NCBI RefSeq assembly: GCF_018919395.1
Contig: NZ_JAHLME010000003.1
Coordinates: 62,001 to 126,000, forward strand
Source: Geomonas azotofigens
Lineage (GTDB): Bacteria > Desulfobacterota > Desulfuromonadia > Geobacterales > Geobacteraceae
DNA: 64,000 nt
Reading direction: 5' to 3'
This document shows, in pieces, positions 62,918 to 64,000 of this stretch; the first letter of the stretch is position 1; every line of letters starts with the position of its first letter. The notes beneath the pieces are model-generated. The model had not been told where the DNA came from. It was given only the letters and a program-made list of their open reading frames with translations, and searched no databases. A program made the position numbers and the translations under genes.

Positions 62918-64000
62918 TTGGTAGAGATCAGTTTAGAGAAGGTAAAAGCAAAGATAACGGAAGGAAAGCACCTCGAGGATATCTCGTTTGAGATAACCGC
63001 GGGGGAGCACTGGGCCGTGGTCGGGGCGAACGGGTCGGGGAAGTCGGCGTTGGGGAAACTGCTCTGCAACGGGTTGCCCGTGCACTCGGGGACCTGCCGC
63101 CTCCCGAGCCGGTCCGGCTTCGTCTCTTTCGAAAAGATCGACGAGATCCTGGAGCAGGAGCGCTACAACGACGACTCCGATTTCCTGGGATACGTGACCG
63201 AAGGAACCCGCGTCGACAAGTTCATCCTCTCCGGCACCGACGCCGACGAAACGAGACTGGCCGAACTGGCACAGGAACTGGGTTTCACCAAGATCCTGGA
63301 GCGCGGCATCAAGTTCCTCTCCACGGGCGAGATGCGCAAGACGCTCATCTGCAAGGCGCTCTTGCAGGAGCCGGAACTGCTGGTATTGGACGAACCGTTC
63401 GACGGGCTGGACCGGGAATCGTCCGAAGTGCTTCGGCAACTGATCAGCCGCTGCATCGAACGCGGCATCCAGGTGGTGCTCCTCCTGAACCGCTTCAGCG
63501 AAATCATGCCGGAAACGACCCACATCGCCTACCTGCAGGAGTGCCGCATCCTCAGGTCCGGCACCAGGGACGAGATGCTGGGCTCGGAGGCGCTACGCCG
63601 CTTCCATGCCTTCCACTACACCTTGCCGGATACCTTGCCCGAGGTCGACACGGCGCGTAGCGCTCCGCCGCTCGTTCCGGGCCAGCCGCTCATCGAGATG
63701 AAGGACGTGACGGTGCGCTACGGCGAAAAGTCCGTGCTGAACGGTGTCAACTGGACGGTGAAAGCCGGGGAACACTGGAAGATCAGCGGCCCCAACGGTT
63801 CGGGGAAGTCGACCCTGCTGAGCCTGATCAGCGGCGACAACCCGCAGGCCTACGCCAACGACATCAGCCTGTTCGGCCGCAAGAAGGGGAGCGGGGAGAG
63901 CGTCTGGGACATCAAGAAGCGCATCGGCCTCGTCTCCACCTCGCTGCAGCAGGAGTACCGGGTCGGCGGGACGGTGAAGGTCGTGGTCATTTCCGGGATG
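62918..64000 (+). CDS. modF: ModF-like double ABC ATPase (cut by window end)
   Basis: 361 codons to the window end, no stop reached. The start is a TTG at 62918 with AAAGGG seven bases upstream; an in-frame TGA lies at 62903. Two ABC ATPase domains in tandem, as in ModF (PhrA). The first has Walker A GANGSGKS at 36-43, a degenerate signature LSTGEMRK and Walker B LLVLDEPFDGLD. The second begins near residue 240 with GPNGSGKST near 288. ModF is linked to molybdate transport in E. coli but its precise role is unsettled; no modABC is visible here. Divergent from the toxin-antitoxin operon. Confidence 0.85.
   Translation, partial: MVEISLEKVKAKITEGKHLEDISFEITAGEHWAVVGANGSGKSALGKLLCNGLPVHSGTCRLPSRSGFVSFEKIDEILEQERYNDDSDFLGYVTEGTRVDKFILSGTDADETRLAELAQELGFTKILERGIKFLSTGEMRKTLICKALLQEPELLVLDEPFDGLDRESSEVLRQLISRCIERGIQVVLLLNRFSEIMPETTHIAYLQECRILRSGTRDEMLGSEALRRFHAFHYTLPDTLPEVDTARSAPPLVPGQPLIEMKDVTVRYGEKSVLNGVNWTVKAGEHWKISGPNGSGKSTLLSLISGDNPQAYANDISLFGRKKGSGESVWDIKKRIGLVSTSLQQEYRVGGTVKVVVISGM

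Overview
The window is GC-rich bacterial chromosome. Gene content and order point to a Geobacter/Geomonas-type member of the Desulfuromonadia: an acetate symporter, two NtrC-family two-component pairs beside sigma-54 (-24/-12) promoters, a large PilY1/minor-pilin locus, pilMNOPQ followed by aro genes, NifU/NifS, MqnA (futalosine menaquinone route) and selenouridine tRNA modification. I could not run searches, so the genus is an inference. No rRNA, tRNA, IS element, prophage or CRISPR array was seen.

Layout. 5-9985 (minus strand) is a carboxylate/acetate module: a double-Cache histidine kinase (HK) and a sigma-54 response regulator (RR), then a sigma-54 promoter with three upstream dyads. That promoter drives a small Cys-rich protein, a small membrane protein and an unrecognised 350-aa membrane protein. 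ActP with its DUF485 partner and a DUF294 nucleotidyltransferase-like protein follow. 10223-22642 holds a DUF2156 protein, MnmH, SecA, ArgJ, a DUF2914 protein, a serine hydrolase, a receiver-domain protein with a long Ala/Pro/Glu tail, and ValS.

22776-47206 is a type IV pilus/export region. It has prepilin peptidase, an HK, an RR with GAFTDA in place of GAFTGA, a good sigma-54 promoter, a DsbC-like protein carrying a CxxCH motif, a giant Cys-rich PilY1, two successive sets of minor pilins (FimT/GspH-PilV-PilW-PilX), an XRE regulator, pilMNOPQ and two Ig-like lipoproteins. 47359-55690 is metabolic: aroC, aroK, aroB, a TPR protein, a Roadblock/LC7 protein, aroQ, an M24 peptidase, accB, accC and gcvH.

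55775-64000 holds mqnA, an array of six exact-length 82-bp tandem repeats (each a terminator-like hairpin), a Nudix hydrolase, a PxxKW Cys-rich protein, a phosphohexomutase, nifU-nifS, a RelE-type toxin-antitoxin pair and a ModF-like double ABC ATPase cut off by the window end.

The most notable observations are (1) a self-contained regulatory circuit, with an HK/RR pair, a repeated TTTYGCA-N4-YGCAAAR dyad and a sigma-54 promoter in front of an uncharacterised membrane operon; (2) the 82-bp hairpin array; (3) the sigma-54 promoter and variant activator at the head of the PilY1/minor-pilin locus; (4) heptamer repeats in intergenic DNA that twice supply a stop codon.
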